From Coprobacillaceae bacterium UN01-12pH3A (GTDB lineage: Bacteria > Bacillota_I > Bacilli_A > Erysipelotrichales > Coprobacillaceae), in contig JAQENU010000007.1 of NCBI GenBank assembly GCA_027676805.1, positions 1-64,000 on the forward strand: DNA of 64,000 nt. The letters run 5' to 3'. Position 1 is the first letter of the stretch; the number at the start of each line of letters is the position of its first letter. Below, piece by piece: positions 26,447 to 36,071 of this stretch. A model generated the notes under the pieces. It searched no databases, was not told the DNA's origin, and saw only the letters and a list, made by a program, of their open reading frames with translations. A program made the translations under genes and the position numbers.

Positions 26447-29400
26447 TTAATCTATAGTAGATTCTTTTTTCTGTAGTTCGCTTAATGCCTGATAAAGATC
26501 CATTGCATTGACCGGTTTAACTAAATAACCGTTCATGCCTGCTTCCTGAGCGATCTTTTTATCTTCATCAAAAGCGTTGGCACTCATGGCTAAAATAGGC
26601 AGACTCCCTTTTAATCCCGGTAATTGCCGGATTCTTCTAGCAGCTTCAAGACCATCCATAATAGGCATACGAATATCCATTAATACCGCATAATAAGCTT
26701 GTCCATCCTGATCCTTAACCCTCTCTACTGCTTCTAATCCATTGCCTGCCGTATCAACAATCAATCCCTGCATTTCCAGCAATTCTTTGGCAATCTCCAT
26801 ATTCAGTTCATTATCCTCAACCAGTAAAATTCTTTTTCCATCAATATTATAGTTCACTTGATTTTCTGTTTGATATTCAAATTCTGAATATAAGTTTTCT
26901 AGTGTATCACAGATATTTTCCGTATATAACGGTTTGGTGATAAACGTATTTGCTCCCGCTTCAATTGCTTCTTGCTGAATACTGCTCCAGTCATAGGCAG
27001 AAATGATAATAATCATCGTATCCGGACCCACTAGCTGACGGATTCTTCTGGTAGTTTCCAATCCATCCATATCAGGCATTTTCCAGTCAATCATGGCAAC
27101 ATCAAACGGAGATTTATTTTCAAGGCTTATTTTAACTTCCTCTATTGCTTTATACCCGGAATCCGACCATACGCACTTAGCGCCAATATCTCCTAGGATC
27201 AGGCTGGCTTGTTCCCCAATAACAGCGTCATCATCCACAATTAAAACACTTAAATCCTTCAGCAGTGATTTTTGACGATGACGTTCTTCCTCTTCTCGAT
27301 TGATAAAGATAAGTTTCATTGGGATCGTCACAATGAATTCTGTCCCCATATCTTTTTCACTCTTTACTTCGATATGTCCTTCCATTAAATGAACCAAATT
27401 ATAAACAATTGATAAGCCTAATCCGCTTCCTACTTTATTTCTTGCGGAATCCGCATATTCCTGTTCGAAGGGCTGAAATAATTTCTGCATAAACTCTTTA
27501 GAGATGCCAATACCGTTATCTTTGACAGAGAATTTCAAATATGCATATCCATTGCGATGATATTCATCACTGATAGTAACGGTAATATCACCGGAAACCG
27601 GAGTAAATTTGAGGGCATTACTCAATAAATTCATAATAATCTGACGCAGATGCAGGACATCGCCAACGTAGTCATGTGCGATTGGCTCCATGATATGCAT
27701 TTCATAGTTAATTTCTTTTTCATACGCCTGGGGAACGATAATGCTGTTAATTTCCTGAGTCACCTCAATCAGATTAAATTCAACCGGATTAATATTCATT
27801 TTGCCCTGTTCAATCTTAGACATATCCAAAATATCATTGATTAATGCCAGAAGATAACGGCTTGATGCATCAATCTTTTCAAAACAATGTTTAACATTCT
27901 CACTGTCATAACGTTTCATCTGACCAATCGTTGCCATACCGATAATAGCGTTCATTGGTGTTCGGATATCGTGACTCATCGAAGATAGGAAATTGCTTTT
28001 TGCCTCATTGGCGGCATTCGCTCTGGCTAAAGCATCACGCAGCAGCTGTTCTTGCCGCAATTGCTCTGCCTTTTGCTCATCCATCTCTTTTATCAGCAAG
28101 ATAGCTAATTGTGACTCTTGGTAAGGATCATCCACATGAATAACATGAGCAGACTGCCAGTGATAGCTTTTATCTACCCCTAACTGCAATAAATCCATAT
28201 AAATTTCTTTTTCTCCTGCGGCAAAGCGTCTGAGCATGTTTTCTCTCTTAAAGTTTTCTATATAGGCTTCTTGATAATCCTTATGCACTCGCTGCAAATA
28301 ACTATCAAACATCTTATCATATAAACCACTTTCGGGCAGTCCTTTTTCTATGCGGTTACTCAATAAGATGTAGCTGTCCTGACTTAAATTAAGATTATAA
28401 ATAAGCGGATAGGCAATATCGATGGCGGCACGCAAAGATTCTGTTTCTACTCTTCTGCTTTTTTCAATCTCCAGCTGCATTTCTTTCTGTTCTGTAATAT
28501 CTGTATAAATTGCCTGAATGACATCTTTTCCATCCATGTTGATCAAACGTTTCATCAATACTGAAATCCAAATCTCACTGCCATCCTTTTTATATGTTTT
28601 TCGTTCATATTGGACTAACTCACCGTTAAGTTCAAGGCTGGCAAGCAATGTCATAATATGATCCTGATCTTCTTTTAAAACAAACTGCAAAGGACTTTTA
28701 ATGGTTCTGTGAAACTCTTCTTCCTCATAGCCATAAACTTCCCAGCCGTAACGGTTTGTCATCAATAATAAATGAGCATCATCAACTGTAAATTGAACGA
28801 TTCCGCATGGCAATGTATTAAATAATTCCATCATAAACGCCGCCTGACGTTTAGCATCTAAATCCGCTTTTTTATACAGTAATTCCATTTCTTTACGTTC
28901 ACTGATATCACTAAGAAAACAATAGACTTCCTCTTCGCCATGCTCGTTCTGTATAATTTTACCGATATTAACGATCCATGTCAGTCTTCCATCAGCTCTT
29001 ACTAAACGATATTCAAGCATAAAGGTCTTTTTTTCACCAATACACCGTGCAAGTTCTTTTTTGATTTTAGGAACATCACCAGGATAAATCACTTTTGTAG
29101 TATCTCCGCCGGTTTCTTTCCAGAATTCTTTCTCATTTTCAAACCCCAATAATTCACAACCGCTTTGGGAAATCCATTTAGTGGTTAGGCTTTCATCTAA
29201 CGAGCAAATCGTTGTTCCGCCCGGAAGCTGTGACAGCATTAATTCAATCTGATTATCTCTTTTTGTTAATTCATTCTGCAAAGTTTGATAACGCTGTTTA
29301 CCATATTGAACAGGAAACAGTTTCTCATCCTCCATTGCTTCATAGGCAATCGAATGATGTAAATGCTTGATTTTAAACGTATCGTTCTCTTTATGAAAAA

Positions 29401-29731
29401 CAAAAGTCACACGCTGAAATTCATGGATTCTGACCTCATTGTCCGGAAGTGTATCCATATAGCCATGTCCCTGACAGATCGCATCATTCTCTCCTAATAA
29501 AGTCACCTCATAGTGTTCCTCACTAAATTGACAAGGCGATAAATCCTCTTTCCCCTCAATAAAGTGACGAGCGACATTTTCTTTGCCCTCGGCAATCTGT
29601 GTTCTTCCAGAGCCCATCCATACAATGTCATCACTCATCGCATTAATTAACGGCTCTACATTATTATCTGTGAAAAAGGTATGCATAATATAGGTTGCAA
29701 AGGCAATGACTTCTTCTTTATTCTTAATCAT
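26447..29731 (-). CDS. hybrid sensor histidine kinase with NTF2-like and PAS domains
   Basis: A 1094-residue protein without clear membrane segments. Domains in order: SnoaL/NTF2-like (about 1-135, [20 protein letters not shown]), PAS (about 160-285), PAS (about 300-420), a weaker PAS-like region (to about 570), HisKA with phospho-acceptor H587 ([16 protein letters not shown]), HATPase ([24 protein letters not shown]), and two receiver domains with phospho-acceptors D882 (DWKMPDMDG) and D1019 (DIRMPIMDG). It probably senses a soluble ligand. Output is unclear because no separate response regulator is adjacent. The NTF2-like front is unusual. Confidence 0.9.
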   Translation of the reverse strand: MIKNKEEVIAFATYIMHTFFTDNNVEPLINAMSDDIVWMGSGRTQIAEGKENVARHFIEGKEDLSPCQFSEEHYEVTLLGENDAICQGHGYMDTLPDNEVRIHEFQRVTFVFHKENDTFKIKHLHHSIAYEAMEDEKLFPVQYGKQRYQTLQNELTKRDNQIELMLSQLPGGTTICSLDESLTTKWISQSGCELLGFENEKEFWKETGGDTTKVIYPGDVPKIKKELARCIGEKKTFMLEYRLVRADGRLTWIVNIGKIIQNEHGEEEVYCFLSDISERKEMELLYKKADLDAKRQAAFMMELFNTLPCGIVQFTVDDAHLLLMTNRYGWEVYGYEEEEFHRTIKSPLQFVLKEDQDHIMTLLASLELNGELVQYERKTYKKDGSEIWISVLMKRLINMDGKDVIQAIYTDITEQKEMQLEIEKSRRVETESLRAAIDIAYPLIYNLNLSQDSYILLSNRIEKGLPESGLYDKMFDSYLQRVHKDYQEAYIENFKRENMLRRFAAGEKEIYMDLLQLGVDKSYHWQSAHVIHVDDPYQESQLAILLIKEMDEQKAEQLRQEQLLRDALARANAANEAKSNFLSSMSHDIRTPMNAIIGMATIGQMKRYDSENVKHCFEKIDASSRYLLALINDILDMSKIEQGKMNINPVEFNLIEVTQEINSIIVPQAYEKEINYEMHIMEPIAHDYVGDVLHLRQIIMNLLSNALKFTPVSGDITVTISDEYHRNGYAYLKFSVKDNGIGISKEFMQKLFQPFEQEYADSARNKVGSGLGLSIVYNLVHLMEGHIEVKSEKDMGTEFIVTIPMKLIFINREEEERHRQKSLLKDLSVLIVDDDAVIGEQASLILGDIGAKCVWSDSGYKAIEEVKISLENKSPFDVAMIDWKMPDMDGLETTRRIRQLVGPDTMIIIISAYDWSSIQQEAIEAGANTFITKPLYTENICDTLENLYSEFEYQTENQVNYNIDGKRILLVEDNELNMEIAKELLEMQGLIVDTAGNGLEAVERVKDQDGQAYYAVLMDIRMPIMDGLEAARRIRQLPGLKGSLPILAMSANAFDEDKKIAQEAGMNGYLVKPVNAMDLYQALSELQKKESTID

Positions 29732-29928
29732 TCTTTATCTCCATTCTTTAAATCTCATTTATCAATTAAGTTACGTATGTAGCTTTCATTATTCAATATA
29801 TTCTCATTATACTCGTTTTTATTACATTGGAAAAGATAAATATTGACCTGTTTATCTCTACTTTTTTATTTATAAGCATCTTCATAATGAATTATAAATG
29901 CCGAAACTTATGATAAAAAGAAGAGATG

Positions 29929-29976
29929 TTGACCATTGTCGTAAAAAACAGTATACTCTAGTTGTAAGCGCTTTAT
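29929..29976 (+). promoter_or_regulatory. promoter with catabolite-responsive (cre-like) operator
   Basis: -35 TTGACC (29929-29934), 17-base spacer, -10 TATACT (29952-29957). The sequence TGTAAGCGCTTTAT at 29963-29976 matches the CcpA cre consensus at all but one position and covers the transcription start, the typical place for repression by glucose. Confidence 0.75.
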
Positions 29977-29993
29977 ATAAAAGGAGAAAAGGT

Positions 29994-30713
29994 ATGAAAC
30001 TAATAATTGAAGAAAATGAACAAAAAATGAGTGAAAGTGCCATGTTTATTTTACTAGGGGCAATGATGCAGGATAAGCGTGTCAATATTTCGTTAACTTC
30101 CGGTCGTTCACCTAAAACAATGTATAATATGATGATCCCTTATGTCAAAGATCAGGATAAATTTAAAGATATTGAATACTATCTATTTGATGAAAATCCG
30201 TATACTGACGAACCTCATGGTCCTAACTGGAATGATATGCAGAATCTATTCTTTAAAGAAGCACATATTCCGGATGAACGTATTCATATCATGGATTTAG
30301 ATAACTGGCAAAATTATGATAATGAAATTAAGAAAGCCGGTGGCATTGATGTGATGGTTATCGGTCTTGGCTATGATGGACATTTCTGTGGGAATTGTCC
30401 TCGCTGTACACCATTTGACAGTTATACCTACTGCATTGATTTTAAAGATAAACAAGCAGTGAATCCCAGCTATGCAGATCGACCACGTCAGCCTTATTCA
30501 CTAACAATGGGACCAAAGAGTTTAATGCGTGTTAAACATTTAGTGATGATTGTTAACGGTAAAGAAAAAGCAGAGATTTTTAAAAGATTTTTAGATGAAC
30601 CTATTAATCAGGATGTCCCTGTAACTATTTTAAAAATGCACCCTAACTTTACAGTGATCTGTGATCAGGAAGCAGCGTCTTTAATCGATCCGAAAAACTA
30701 TACAACTATATAA
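29994..30713 (+). CDS. NagB/6-phosphogluconolactonase-family protein
   Basis: A 239-residue protein of the NagB/RpiA/6PGL fold: LTSGRSPKTMYNMM (phosphate loop), IEYYLFDENPYTDEPHGPNW, and GGIDVMVIGLGYDGHFCGNC, matching the GlcN6P-deaminase pattern GIGxDGHIAFN only in part. The exact substrate may differ from glucosamine-6-phosphate. The ATG at 29994 has AAAAGGAG upstream; an earlier in-frame ATG (29898) lies upstream of the promoter. Carbon-catabolite control is suggested by the cre-like site. Confidence 0.8.
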   Translation: MKLIIEENEQKMSESAMFILLGAMMQDKRVNISLTSGRSPKTMYNMMIPYVKDQDKFKDIEYYLFDENPYTDEPHGPNWNDMQNLFFKEAHIPDERIHIMDLDNWQNYDNEIKKAGGIDVMVIGLGYDGHFCGNCPRCTPFDSYTYCIDFKDKQAVNPSYADRPRQPYSLTMGPKSLMRVKHLVMIVNGKEKAEIFKRFLDEPINQDVPVTILKMHPNFTVICDQEAASLIDPKNYTTI

Positions 30714-30718
30714 TAAAA

Positions 30719-30830
30719 AAATAAGAGTTGAGATCAAAATCTCAGCTCTTAGCAGGTGAGATTCAATACTGCAGTAATCTCATAAATATAGAAGACTAAA
30801 GGCAATACCATTAGGTACTGCCTCTTTTTT
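30719..30830. terminator. cluster of three hairpins, bidirectional terminator
   Basis: The last hairpin is GGCAATACC/GGTACTGCC (30801-30822) with TCTTTTTT and ends the plus-strand gene. The first is AAGAG.TGAGAT/ATCTCA.CTCTT, which on the minus strand is followed by ATTTTTTT and ends the MATE transcript. A third hairpin, TGAGATT/AATCTCA, lies between. Confidence 0.7.
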
Positions 30831-32172
30831 ATGATTGCATTCCTCGAATATAAGGATTCTTAAAGAATGAATATAATAATTGAACACACATTAAACACCA
30901 AATTACCGGTTCACAGATAATAACGCCAAAGTATCCCAATGCCGGAATACATAACCAAGCAAACACTACTTTACCAATAAATTCAATGACACTGGAAATC
31001 AATGGCACTACTTTTTTCCCTAAGCCCTGTAATGAGTTTCTCAGTATTAAAAGAATTCCCAGTACGGCATAAAATGGGGCATTAATCATTAAATAGCGAG
31101 AACCGTTATCTAGTACAACAGCTTCACTTGAACCTGAAAGCAATGTAACCAGCGGTCTGGCTAAAAAGAATAGGACAACTGTTGCGATGATACCCCAAGC
31201 AATCGAAATCTTAAATCCGGTTTTTACACCCTCAATGATACGATCACGGTTATCGGCGCCTTTATTTTGTGAAACAAATGTAGATAAAGAAGCAGCGATG
31301 GTAGCACAAGGCATGATACAAAAAGCATTGATCTTTCTAGCGGTTGTATGTCCGGCAATGGTAAGATAGCCAAAGCCATTGATTGCTTTTTGCAGGATAA
31401 CGGTTCCTGATGAAACAATCGCCATCATGAATCCCATAGAAAATCCTTGACCGGCCAATTCCTGATATAACGCTTTGTCAAATTTAAAATGTTCTTTTTG
31501 CGGAATCAAAATCGGAGTTTTCTTCCACATATACACAATACATAAAACTGCGGAAATTCCCTGGGCAATAACGGTTGCGATCGCCGCTCCCTGGATTCCC
31601 ATATTAAATTGGGTAATAAACACTAAATCTAATCCAATATTAACGACTGAAGAGATAATCAGGAAAACTAACGGCATGAAACTATTTCCAATTGCACGCA
31701 ATAACCCGGCGCACAAGTTATAAGCAAACATGACTCCTACGAATAAAGTAATCATTGAAATGTAAGAATAAGATTCCTGAATGATATTTTGCGGAGTATC
31801 CAATAATTGCAGCAAGGGATATAATCCCAATTGAGAAATAATCATAATAATAATGGTTAATGCTATTCCGATCACAATGGATCCGGCAACAGAACGTTTT
31901 AACAGCACTTTATCCTTAGCTCCGTAGCTTCTTGCTACAACGATACTTAAACCGTTTCCCACTCCCAAGGCAAAACCAATTAACAGTTCATACACTGCTG
32001 TACAGGCACCAATCGCCGCTAATGAGGTATCCCCTAAAACATTACCAACGATCATTGTATCCATCGTATTATAAAACTGCTGGAATATATTTGAGATAAA
32101 AATCGGTATTGCAAACAACAGTAAAGCTTTAAATATTTTATCTTTTGTTAGATCTACTTGAAAATTAAACAT
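30829..32172 (-). CDS. MATE-family efflux transporter
   Basis: A 447-residue protein with twelve hydrophobic segments. The MATE N-terminal signature is present (LLFAIPIFISNIFQQFYNTM, DTMIVGNVLGDTSLAAIGA) with the repeat in the second half (INAFCIMPCATIAASLSTFV, SQNKGADNRDRI). Exports cationic drugs or metabolites with Na+ or H+. It is single, with its own terminator cluster; the next gene upstream (VOC) may share a transcript. Confidence 0.9.
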   Translation of the reverse strand: MFNFQVDLTKDKIFKALLLFAIPIFISNIFQQFYNTMDTMIVGNVLGDTSLAAIGACTAVYELLIGFALGVGNGLSIVVARSYGAKDKVLLKRSVAGSIVIGIALTIIIMIISQLGLYPLLQLLDTPQNIIQESYSYISMITLFVGVMFAYNLCAGLLRAIGNSFMPLVFLIISSVVNIGLDLVFITQFNMGIQGAAIATVIAQGISAVLCIVYMWKKTPILIPQKEHFKFDKALYQELAGQGFSMGFMMAIVSSGTVILQKAINGFGYLTIAGHTTARKINAFCIMPCATIAASLSTFVSQNKGADNRDRIIEGVKTGFKISIAWGIIATVVLFFLARPLVTLLSGSSEAVVLDNGSRYLMINAPFYAVLGILLILRNSLQGLGKKVVPLISSVIEFIGKVVFAWLCIPALGYFGVIICEPVIWCLMCVQLLYSFFKNPYIRGMQS

Positions 32173-32195
32173 ACTTTTTCTCCCGTTTTGCTCTC

Positions 32196-32552
32196 CTACT
32201 CCATATTAATTGGAGCTGTCAGTTCAATGTGATTCCCTTCACTGTCAATAAACTCCACAACCCAATTATTTTTTATTTTGGTAAGGGGAAAGCATATTTC
32301 TAAATTCTTTAATTTATTTTGAAGAACATCTAAACTTTCTACTTCTAAACTCGGCAGACAATTACTTCCAAATTCATGATTTTCTCCCATTTTCTGATAA
32401 GCAAATAATCCGAAGCGAAAACCATTGAGATCGAATACACTATAGATTTCATCTTCTATCAATGGTGATTTTTCAAAGAAGTCTTTATAAAACGCAATAG
32501 CACGCTTCATATCTTTTACACATAGATATAATGAATATAAGCGACAATTCAT
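32196..32552 (-). CDS. VOC/glyoxalase-fold protein
   Basis: A protein of about 118 residues of the vicinal oxygen chelate fold: YLCVKDMKRAIAFYKDFFEK at the start, FDLNGFRFGLF, and the metal-site end VEFIDSEGNHIELTAPI. Tandem ATGs at 32555 and 32552 both follow AAGGAG; the second has better spacing. It may be a glyoxalase or bleomycin/fosfomycin-binding-type protein. The gene abuts the TIGR04076 gene. Confidence 0.75.
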   Translation of the reverse strand: MNCRLYSLYLCVKDMKRAIAFYKDFFEKSPLIEDEIYSVFDLNGFRFGLFAYQKMGENHEFGSNCLPSLEVESLDVLQNKLKNLEICFPLTKIKNNWVVEFIDSEGNHIELTAPINME

Positions 32553-32565
32553 CATAGTCTCCTTT

Positions 32566-32907
32566 CTATTCCTTAACATCAATGCGTTCAATTTTAAAGA
32601 CGACCGGTCGTGTTCCATCATTGCAACAGGCAATCATCATTTTTTCATCGTTGGTCCAGCCATTCATAATCGAGCCTCCCTGCAAAGCAGTATAGACATA
32701 ACGGCTGATTGCATCCCATGCCTCGGCGCAAAACTTTCCATCCATCATATGCCAAAAATCATCACGTTCGCTGTTTCTTTCTAAAATAAACTCCTGTCCT
32801 ACTTCAAACAGCGAACATGCCCCTGCTTTGGGATCTGCTAAGTATTGTGCCTGTAAATCTTGATAGCATTCTTTTTTTATTACTGTGATCTTACATTTAT
32901 GTTCCAT
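32566..32907 (-). CDS. TIGR04076 family protein
   Basis: A 113-residue protein with the typical pattern of this small family: KCKITVIKKECYQDLQAQYL, CSLFEVGQEFIL, FCAEAWDAISRYVYTALQGG and CCNDGTRPVVFKIERI. Function unknown. It is followed 10-13 bases later by the VOC-fold gene, so they may be cotranscribed. Confidence 0.75.
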   Translation of the reverse strand: MEHKCKITVIKKECYQDLQAQYLADPKAGACSLFEVGQEFILERNSERDDFWHMMDGKFCAEAWDAISRYVYTALQGGSIMNGWTNDEKMMIACCNDGTRPVVFKIERIDVKE

Positions 32908-33000
32908 ATGCGTTCCTTTCCCCCTTGTCTATAGTCATTATTCTTTTTACATTATATTTTATTTATCGACATTTTACTAGCGCTTTTATGAAAGCGGTTA

Positions 33001-33031
33001 AAAAAACTGCCTTTCCTTAGGATAAGCAGCT
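33001..33031 (-). terminator. probable terminator of the GNAT/flavin-oxidase unit
   Basis: An imperfect stem, CTGC..TCC / GGA..GCAG, followed on the minus strand by TTTTTTT. Confidence 0.55.
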
Positions 33032-33513
33032 TATAATGGTAAACTGTAAATGTCTTCCTCTTCTTCTCTTGTGATAAGATTGAAGCCTAATTTTATAAGG
33101 AGGTTTCTACTTGCCATATTCTCAGGCAGAATACCTGCTTTTAAAAACGAAATATCTTGTTGTAAAGCCCATTTTATAATTCCTTGGACCACCTCATAAA
33201 TATATCCCTGACGCTGATAAAGCGGGTGTATGGTGTATCCCAGCCAGAGCTTGTCCGCTTCTTTTTTCAAATAAAGATCCCCAATCAATCTTGTTTCTTT
33301 CTGATTAATAATGGCGAGTTGAACTCCTTCCTCCAGCACTGTCGGCTTTAATAATATTTGGCAGTACTGCTCATAGGTCAGCCCTTTAAATCCCTGATAG
33401 CACATCCATTGTTCATTATTACGATACTCCATAAAAGTAAAAATATCAGACTGTTGAAACGGACGAATAAGACAGCGCCTAGTTGAAATGACAGGAATCT
33501 TATTATCTGCCAT
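33031..33513 (-). CDS. GNAT acetyltransferase (RimJ/RimL-like)
   Basis: A 160-residue GNAT beginning MADNKIPVISTRRCLIRPFQ, with LWLGYTIHPLYQRQGYIYEV as the acetyl-CoA loop and GILPENMASRNLLIKLGF near the end. The ATG at 33513 avoids a large overlap and has AAGAG upstream. It follows the flavin-binding-fold gene with a stop/start overlap, so the two are coupled. Substrate unknown. Confidence 0.75.
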   Translation of the reverse strand: MADNKIPVISTRRCLIRPFQQSDIFTFMEYRNNEQWMCYQGFKGLTYEQYCQILLKPTVLEEGVQLAIINQKETRLIGDLYLKKEADKLWLGYTIHPLYQRQGYIYEVVQGIIKWALQQDISFLKAGILPENMASRNLLIKLGFNLITREEEEDIYSLPL

Positions 33514-33514
33514 T

Positions 33515-34000
33515 CTATTTACTCTTTTTAACAAGCTCAAGAGCGGCTTTGCCTGTCATATGTTCAATGGTGATTTCAACCATGACTACACGATTAAATG
33601 ATTCTTCAATTTCTTTTGCACGTCCTGCTTCATCTTCCGGTGAATATTTTTTAGCTAACAGTTCAACCGCATGACGCTTTTCTTCATTTTCTAAGAGACG
33701 TGCTTTTCCAAATACGATAACACTTCGATAATAGGTTGTGTATTCTTCCGGAATGATCTGATCTTGAGCAATAATACAGAAAGAGACTTTATCATTATTT
33801 ATTATAGCCTCCATCTTATGCCCTGTCTTAGCACAGTGAAAATAAATCTTAGAATCTTCATAGACATAACTCAAAGGTACTGCATAAGGATACCCGTCAT
33901 CACCTAGAACCGCTAAAGTTCCCGATGTCTCTTGTTCAAGAATAGAAATCGTTTCTTCTAATGATAAAAGCTGATTTTTACGGCGCATTTCTCTAAACAT
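33515..34000 (-). CDS. pyridoxamine 5'-phosphate oxidase-fold protein (NimA-like)
   Basis: A 161-residue flavin-binding split-barrel protein: MRRKNQLLSLEETISILEQE, GTLAVLGDDGYPYAVPLSYV and YFHCAKTGHKMEAIINNDKV are the standard motifs. Related to NimA nitroimidazole reductases and other FMN-dependent reductases. It is cotranscribed with the RimJ-like GNAT downstream and possibly with the DUF1847 gene 22 bases upstream. Confidence 0.85.
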   Translation of the reverse strand: MFREMRRKNQLLSLEETISILEQETSGTLAVLGDDGYPYAVPLSYVYEDSKIYFHCAKTGHKMEAIINNDKVSFCIIAQDQIIPEEYTTYYRSVIVFGKARLLENEEKRHAVELLAKKYSPEDEAGRAKEIEESFNRVVMVEITIEHMTGKAALELVKKSK

Positions 34001-34022
34001 ACATATTCTCCTTTACTCTGCA

Positions 34023-34619
34023 CTAAAATTTATCTTCATAATAACTGTCCGCTAAATAAACAGCCCCTAACGGATTATGCGCAAGTACACGATCTTTTAC
34101 CGCAAACACACTGACCGGCGCCTCTGAATATTTAAAAAACAATGTATCATGCCCTACGCAAAGCCCTAGTACAATATTAAAATCTGTTTTCTGATCATTT
34201 AAGTATTTAGCCTGAGCAATCGGATTGCACATCGGAACATCACAATCCGTAATGCCAATTTCTTTTCGAGAGACACTGCCAAGCTTGCAGATTAAAGAAT
34301 CGACATCAAACCCATTCTTGACCAAAATACGATTAAACACGTCCGCTTCTTTAGATAGCCCCACACAAAATGCCAGACCGATCTTCTGATACCCCATCTC
34401 ATGAGCAAAATCAATCATTTCTTTCAGTCGGGTTTTACTACCATAATCATCCATTACAATTTTAGAAGAAGCTTTCGCTATGTCATAATTTTCTTTTTCT
34501 TGATACAGCTTAACGATTTCTTTTTGTTCTTCGTCTAATGACGGACAGTTCTTCGGCGCATTTTCTAAATCATTTTTATGACAGCTATGCTTTTGACAGT
34601 AGGCACATGTATATTTCAT
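34023..34619 (-). CDS. DUF1847 cysteine-rich metal-binding protein
   Basis: A 198-residue protein with many conserved cysteines: CAYCQKHSC at the N-terminus, NCPSLDEEQ, GLAFCVGLSKEADVF, DCDVPMCNPIAQA and GLCVGHDTLFFKYS. This matches the DUF1847 family, thought to bind metal or an iron-sulfur cluster. It is common in anaerobic Firmicutes; function unknown. Starts MKYTCAYC. Confidence 0.85.
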   Translation of the reverse strand: MKYTCAYCQKHSCHKNDLENAPKNCPSLDEEQKEIVKLYQEKENYDIAKASSKIVMDDYGSKTRLKEMIDFAHEMGYQKIGLAFCVGLSKEADVFNRILVKNGFDVDSLICKLGSVSRKEIGITDCDVPMCNPIAQAKYLNDQKTDFNIVLGLCVGHDTLFFKYSEAPVSVFAVKDRVLAHNPLGAVYLADSYYEDKF

Positions 34620-34691
34620 TGTTTTCTCCCCCTAGTTTATTTCCTCCATTATAACAGCTATCTATGTATTATCTATAAAATATTTTTATAT

Positions 34692-35534
34692 TTATTGTTT
34701 TGCTTTTCGATATCCGGCTTCGATTGCTTCTTCTTCATTATTAAATACAATCAGATTTTTTGAATCTTTCATACTTTCATAGGCCGCTTGTCCCGGACAA
34801 TGGTAGATTTTTGATTTTTTATTTCCACGGATTTCTGAACCTACCACCTCTTTCGTGTCAGTTTCATCATTTGAATGGCTGTCTCCGTTAGAATAATCAA
34901 TCGTTATGCCCGGCTGAACATTATATACATAGACACAATACTGAATGCCCTCGCCGTTATCTTCGACGGATTCAGCTTCCATCAAAACTCCACTCGCTAC
35001 TAAATGATTGCCATCATAAATAGGGGTCACTCGATATAATACATGATTGTCTGTTTCTTTGATGTAGTCAGCAACCATATTTTCAAAAGGAAGCATGCCT
35101 TCTGTATTCATATATCTTGTACCTGTAATCAGATTTTTCTCATTTGCGTTTTCTCCGGTCAGCTGAAACCCAATTAAATGACATCGGTTATAGAGATATT
35201 TCCCATTAATCTGATCATATTTTACAGTCTGCCAGCCGGATGGTTTTACCTGTCCAATGGAACCACGGCTTTCAACAGGCATCACTTCTTTTGAAACATT
35301 CGCATAAGCAACACCGCACCTCCCCAATACATCAAGATCACTGTATTGCTCAAATGAATTGGTGGTTTTATCACTTTCTTCAAAATCCGGGATATTGTCA
35401 TTCACAACAACATAGGGGTTGCCGCTAAATTCCGGAAGATCAGCTAAATTAACGATTTCTTTTGCCGGTGCCAAAGAACAGCCAAATAAACTGATCGTAA
35501 TGGCAAAAACGAGCAGTAGTTTTTTAAACACCAT
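34692..35534 (-). CDS. DNA/RNA non-specific endonuclease lipoprotein
   Basis: A 280-residue exported protein. Signal peptide with lipobox LFGC at residues 16-19 (Cys19 would be lipidated). The central nuclease domain has NRCHLIGFQLTGENANEKN (catalytic His, the DRGH-type motif with Asn in place of Asp) and ENMVADYIKETDNHVLYRVT. It is related to EndA/Spd-type nucleases, which act at the cell surface in DNA degradation or uptake. The C-terminal 60 residues are low complexity then HCPGQAAYESMKDSKN. The gene overlaps the preceding gene by 11 bases. Confidence 0.85.
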   Translation of the reverse strand: MVFKKLLLVFAITISLFGCSLAPAKEIVNLADLPEFSGNPYVVVNDNIPDFEESDKTTNSFEQYSDLDVLGRCGVAYANVSKEVMPVESRGSIGQVKPSGWQTVKYDQINGKYLYNRCHLIGFQLTGENANEKNLITGTRYMNTEGMLPFENMVADYIKETDNHVLYRVTPIYDGNHLVASGVLMEAESVEDNGEGIQYCVYVYNVQPGITIDYSNGDSHSNDETDTKEVVGSEIRGNKKSKIYHCPGQAAYESMKDSKNLIVFNNEEEAIEAGYRKAKQ

Positions 35535-35955
35535 GTGTCAGAGCCTCGTTTCTGATATACACCTTTTTGGTAATACAGTCATGTGAACTTCCCTGAAATT
35601 CTGTTTCAGAGATTTTCTGCCATTGTTTATCGGATAAATCTATTGTCCATTTTAAATCGCTGGGATAGTTCCGATTCCAAGAATAAACAATGATTTCTGT
35701 GATTTGATCTTCATAAGGCTTTACATCCAGATCTTCAATAAACTGATAGCAAGCCTCTTTCAAAACAGGGAGATCATCATTTACAATAATCGTTTTGGCA
35801 AAAGCTTCTTTTTCAAACATTTTATAAGAATAGGCATTCATCACAATAGGTAAGGGCAGGTGCAGGATATCTTCTTTGACCATGCGATCCTGACTCTGTC
35901 TCCTATGATTGAACATCATTCCGTTTTGATCGTCTAAACATACTATAATTTTCAT
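35524..35955 (-). CDS. conserved hypothetical protein next to the nuclease
   Basis: A 143-residue protein beginning MKIIVCLDDQNGMMFNHRRQ, a family common in Firmicutes (CLDDxxGMMFNxRRQSxD), often wrongly labelled ribonuclease Z. The ATG at 35955 is preferred over a GTG at 35964 because GAGGTG is well spaced. Overlaps the nuclease gene by 11 bases, implying coupling. Function unknown; no membrane segment. Confidence 0.65.
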   Translation of the reverse strand: MKIIVCLDDQNGMMFNHRRQSQDRMVKEDILHLPLPIVMNAYSYKMFEKEAFAKTIIVNDDLPVLKEACYQFIEDLDVKPYEDQITEIIVYSWNRNYPSDLKWTIDLSDKQWQKISETEFQGSSHDCITKKVYIRNEALTHGV

Positions 35956-36043
35956 TGTCTTCACCTCATTTTAAACTTACATGTTTTACTCTAACATAAA
36001 TTTATTTTAACGGACATGAATAAGCTAAAAAAGACATAAAAAA

Positions 36044-36061
36044 ACAGCTGTATATACAGCC
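36044..36061 (-). terminator. terminator of the aldo-keto reductase operon
   Basis: Stem AGCTGTA / TACAGCC (one mismatch), followed on the minus strand by TTTTTTTATG. Confidence 0.65.
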
Positions 36062-36071
36062 ATTTTAGTTA

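Noticed and set aside
29898..29993. Longer N-terminus of the NagB-like protein
   Set aside because: The extension would cover the promoter and cre site; the ATG at 29994 has a proper ribosome binding site.
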